Of a stretch of DNA of 8,184 bases, positions 6,433 to 8,184 are shown piece after piece (within the stretch, counting starts at the first letter, position 1; each line of letters opens with the position of its first letter). Origin of the DNA: an uncultured Nitrospirota bacterium (GTDB taxonomy: Bacteria; Nitrospinota; Nitrospinia; SZUA-224); assembly GCA_913009285.1 (NCBI GenBank), contig CAJVYE010000037.1:1-8184 (forward strand), written 5' to 3'. The notes below the pieces were generated by a model. The model ran no database searches. It saw only the letters and a list, made by a program, of their open reading frames with translations, and was not told the origin of the DNA. The translations under genes and the position numbers were made by a program.

Positions 6433-6597
6433 CTTGGCATTTTTCGCGCTCAGATTCAGGCCAGGTTTGGTCGTGACGATTGAGCGATCTCGGAGGCGTA
6501 GCCAGGACTACGTTGACGAGATCACGATTGAGGATCGATCAAAGATGGTCTGAATCTGAGATGCGAAAATGCCAAGTTATTTCTGATCCGTCCCTAA
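6412..6597. repeat. 186-bp near-palindromic MITE-like element
   Basis: The outer arms 6412-6443 and 6566-6597 are perfect 32-bp inverted repeats (outer end TTAGGGACGGATCAG). Pairing continues inward with one extra T at 6444, then CGC 6445-6447 with 6563-6565, and an 11-bp match 6449-6459 with 6550-6560. An inner stem GATCTCG (6486-6492) with CGAGATC (6517-6523) encloses a small hairpin CGTAG (6497-6501) / CTACG (6508-6512). ACGATTGAG occurs twice in direct orientation (6476-6484, 6524-6532). There is no coding capacity, so it would need a transposase in trans. A TA sits at each end (6413-6414, 6595-6596), as expected of a TA target duplication of the IS630/mariner type, but this is not proven. 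As RNA it would form a long hairpin between rsmA and mlaE that could affect transcript stability or read-through. The left arm supplies the rsmA 3' end. Confidence 0.8.
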
Positions 6598-6654
6598 GAT
6601 AGGCAAAATTTTTCTATTGACTAATTTGCTGCAAGGTGATAATTTTTTTTTGCC

Positions 6655-7428
6655 ATGTTCATATTTATCTTAGAAAAGATCGGAAATGTCTTTATAGGCT
6701 TTTTAAAAAAGACCGGGAGAATGGTCATTTTCTTTGCCACTGCCCTCTCATTAGCGGTAAGGCCACCTTTTAAGCCTGGCCATGTAATAAAACAAATACA
6801 CTTTATCGGGGTAAAATCCCTTTTTGTCATTATACTTACAGGATTATTCACCGGGATGGCACTTGGATTACAGGGTTATTATACCCTGTCAAGGGTAGGT
6901 TCAGAAGGTCTGCTGGGTTTTGCTGTTGCACTCGGTATGATAAGGGAGCTTGGCCCGGTACTTTCGGCATTAATGGTTACAGGGAGAGCAGGTTCCTCAA
7001 TGGCAGCAGAAATAGGGATTATGAAGATCTCTGAGCAGCTTGATGCCCTTGATACAATGGCGATAAATCCTATCAAATATGTTGTTGTTCCTAAGATTAT
7101 TGCAGGGATTATAGCAGTACCCCTTCTGGCCGCTATTTTTAATATTATCGGGATCTTCGGTGGATATCTTGTAGGAGTAGAATTAATGGGGGTTAATCCT
7201 GGGACATTCTTCGGGGAGATGCAGAATAGGGTTGCCTTTAAGGATATTAATCTCGGATTTGTGAAGTCAGTAAGTTTTGGGGCAATAATTAGCTGGGTGA
7301 GCTGTTTTGAGGGATACTACACAGGTTTTGGCGCAGCAGGGGTTAGTAAGGCAACAACGGTGTCAGTAGTTTTAGCGTCAGTATTGATCCTGATATGTAA
7401 TTATTTTATAACCTCTGTGATGCTATAG
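6655..7428 (+). CDS. mlaE: MlaE-family ABC transporter permease
   Basis: This is the inner-membrane permease of an Mla-type (MCE) ABC system that moves phospholipid between inner and outer membranes, normally as a dimer with two MlaF ATPases and an MlaD hexamer. The 257 residues fit the family (about 260). Diagnostic segments are the amphipathic N-terminus, LTGLFTGMALGLQGYYTLSR (61-80), MIRELGPVLSALMVTGRAGS (95-114), AAEIGIMKISEQLDALDTMA (117-136, the ATPase-coupling region) and hydrophobic helices to the end. ATG 6655 is preceded by AAGGTGAT at 6633-6640, a somewhat distant ribosome site (14 bases) separated by a T-run. mlaF follows after 2 bases. The gene starts 57 bases after the palindromic element, and no convincing promoter lies between, so it may be transcribed through the element from pdxA-rsmA. 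All six Arg codons I checked are AGA or AGG. Confidence 0.92.
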   Translation: MFIFILEKIGNVFIGFLKKTGRMVIFFATALSLAVRPPFKPGHVIKQIHFIGVKSLFVIILTGLFTGMALGLQGYYTLSRVGSEGLLGFAVALGMIRELGPVLSALMVTGRAGSSMAAEIGIMKISEQLDALDTMAINPIKYVVVPKIIAGIIAVPLLAAIFNIIGIFGGYLVGVELMGVNPGTFFGEMQNRVAFKDINLGFVKSVSFGAIISWVSCFEGYYTGFGAAGVSKATTVSVVLASVLILICNYFITSVML

Positions 7429-7430
7429 AT

Positions 7431-8038
7431 ATGATTAAACTGGTAGATGTATATAAAACATTTAATGGGCAGGAAGTGCTAAGGGGGGTCACTTTAGAGA
7501 TACCAGAGGGAAAGACAACTGCGATCATCGGGCGAAGCGGAGGTGGGAAGAGTGTGCTCCTCAAACACATCATAGGGCTCTTAAAACCCGATAGCGGTCA
7601 AGTGCTGGTAGAAGGTACAGATATTTCAAGGCTTAATAATAGGGATCTTAATAAAATAAGAAATAGGTTTGGTATACTTTTTCAAGGGGCAGCCCTCTTT
7701 GATTCTTTGACGGTCTATGATAATATCGCCTTTCCTCTGCGTGAGAAGACCAGGCTTAAGGAGAATGAGATTCAAAAGATGGTCGATGAAAAACTGGAAC
7801 AGCTCGGTCTTGCAGGGATGGGGCATAAATATCCTGCTGAGATTAGCGGAGGTATGAAGAAGAGGGTAGGTCTTGCAAGGGCACTCATAATGGATCCAGA
7901 GATAATGCTTTTTGATGAGCCGACCACAGGGTTAGATCCAATAATGAAGAATGCAATATATAATCTGATATTAAAGATGCATAAGAAGTTTGGTTTTACT
8001 GCTGTGGTGGTTAGTCATGAAATACCTGATATCTTTGG
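7431..8038 (+). CDS. mlaF: MlaF-family ABC transporter ATPase, 3' end lost at adapter junction
   Basis: This is the cytosolic ATPase partner of MlaE. Visible motifs are Walker A GRSGGGKS (34-41), Q-loop ILFQGAALFDSLTV (82-95, the FQ-x-AALFDSL form typical of Mla ATPases), signature ISGGMKKR (138-145), Walker B IMLFDEP (158-164), D-loop GLDP (167-170) and the H-loop VSHEIPDIF with His196. Genuine sequence ends at base 8038 after Phe202. The next bases are an Illumina adapter that adds about seven spurious residues (GDRKSVV) and a false TAG at 8058-8060. Family members run on for roughly 40-60 more residues, so this is an incomplete gene and not a natural short form. The start ATG is 2 bases after the mlaE stop with no strong ribosome site, implying translational coupling. 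mlaD would be expected next but is beyond reliable sequence. Confidence 0.9.
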
Positions 8039-8106
8039 AGATCGGAAGAGCGTCGTGTAGGGAAAGAGTGTAGATCTCGGTGGTCGCCGTATCATTAAAA
8101 AAAAAA
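8039..8106. other. Illumina adapter contamination plus poly-A
   Basis: Bases 8039-8096 are the reverse complement of the 58-base TruSeq universal adapter, starting AGATCGGAAGAGC and ending GCCGTATCATT. They are followed by ten A residues (8097-8106), as produced when a read runs past the fragment end. It is not biological sequence, and it creates the false mlaF stop. Confidence 0.97.
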
Positions 8107-8184
8107 GAAGATAAGCAATCTGTGATTGAACAACATATTATAAGTAACACAATATGTTACGACAAGAGATAGTAGCAGCGCGTT
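8107..8184. other. Post-adapter sequence of uncertain origin
   Basis: These 78 bases follow the adapter and poly-A and cannot be assumed to adjoin mlaF in the genome. They do not read as the missing mlaF C-terminus. A short inverted repeat AACATATT (8132-8139) / AATATGTT (8151-8158) is present. No gene is recognised. Confidence 0.6.

Noticed and set aside
6476..6532. CRISPR-like or iteron-like direct repeats (ACGATTGAG twice)
   Set aside because: There are only two short copies, both inside the palindromic element, with no spacer pattern or replication gene.
6617..6643. Promoter for mlaE (TTGACT with GATAAT)
   Set aside because: The spacer is only 15 bases, and the start site would fall after the ribosome-binding site, almost at the ATG.
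8097..8184. Poly-A and following inverted repeat as a terminator or new gene start
   Set aside because: The segment follows an Illumina adapter, so its link to the upstream genes is artificial.

Overview
The window looks like a metagenome-derived contig end from a diderm (Gram-negative) bacterium. The evidence is an MlaE/MlaF outer-membrane lipid transport pair, a PgaB-type exopolysaccharide glycoside hydrolase and a DAACS symporter. A small HTH plus zinc-ribbon regulator and the mlaE-then-mlaF order would fit a Desulfobacterota-like (deltaproteobacterial) host, but this placement is a low-confidence guess. No rRNA, tRNA, CRISPR array or intact insertion sequence was found.

Layout. 1-666 (+) is the 3' part of an Ntn-hydrolase-like acyltransferase/amidase (C45-type), with an apparent frameshift at a T-run near 65-69. 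881-1279 (+) is a DoxX-family membrane protein. 1322-1639 (+) is a small winged-helix/Zn-ribbon regulator that starts with TTG. 1704-3005 (+) is a dicarboxylate/amino-acid:cation symporter. 3270-4478 (-) is a secreted PgaB C-terminal-like glycoside hydrolase that converges on the symporter gene. A 165-bp AT-rich divergent region follows. Then come pdxA (4644-5642, +) and rsmA/ksgA (5626-6432, +), which overlap by 17 bases, followed by mlaE (6655-7428, +) and mlaF (7431-8038, +, incomplete).

The most notable non-gene structure is a 186-bp near-palindrome at 6412-6597. Its outer 32-bp arms are perfect inverted repeats. It lies across the rsmA stop codon, so the last six codons and the stop of rsmA are made of repeat sequence. 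It looks like a MITE or other small palindromic mobile element.

Two data-quality points matter. An exact copy of an Illumina adapter sits at 8039-8096, followed by ten A residues. The mlaF stop at 8058-8060 is therefore artificial, and 8107-8184 cannot be trusted as contiguous genome. Arginine codon use also switches sharply between the symporter gene (13 of 15 CGN) and pdxA (3 of 17 CGN). That fits horizontal transfer of the symporter gene or a chimeric join in the intergenic region 3006-3269.

Functionally, the right half is a housekeeping and envelope block: vitamin B6 synthesis, 16S rRNA dimethylation and phospholipid trafficking, with an envelope polysaccharide hydrolase divergent from it. 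The left half holds loosely related accessory genes. I found no convincing undescribed multi-gene system; the palindromic element and the stand-alone PgaB-like hydrolase are the best candidates for follow-up.
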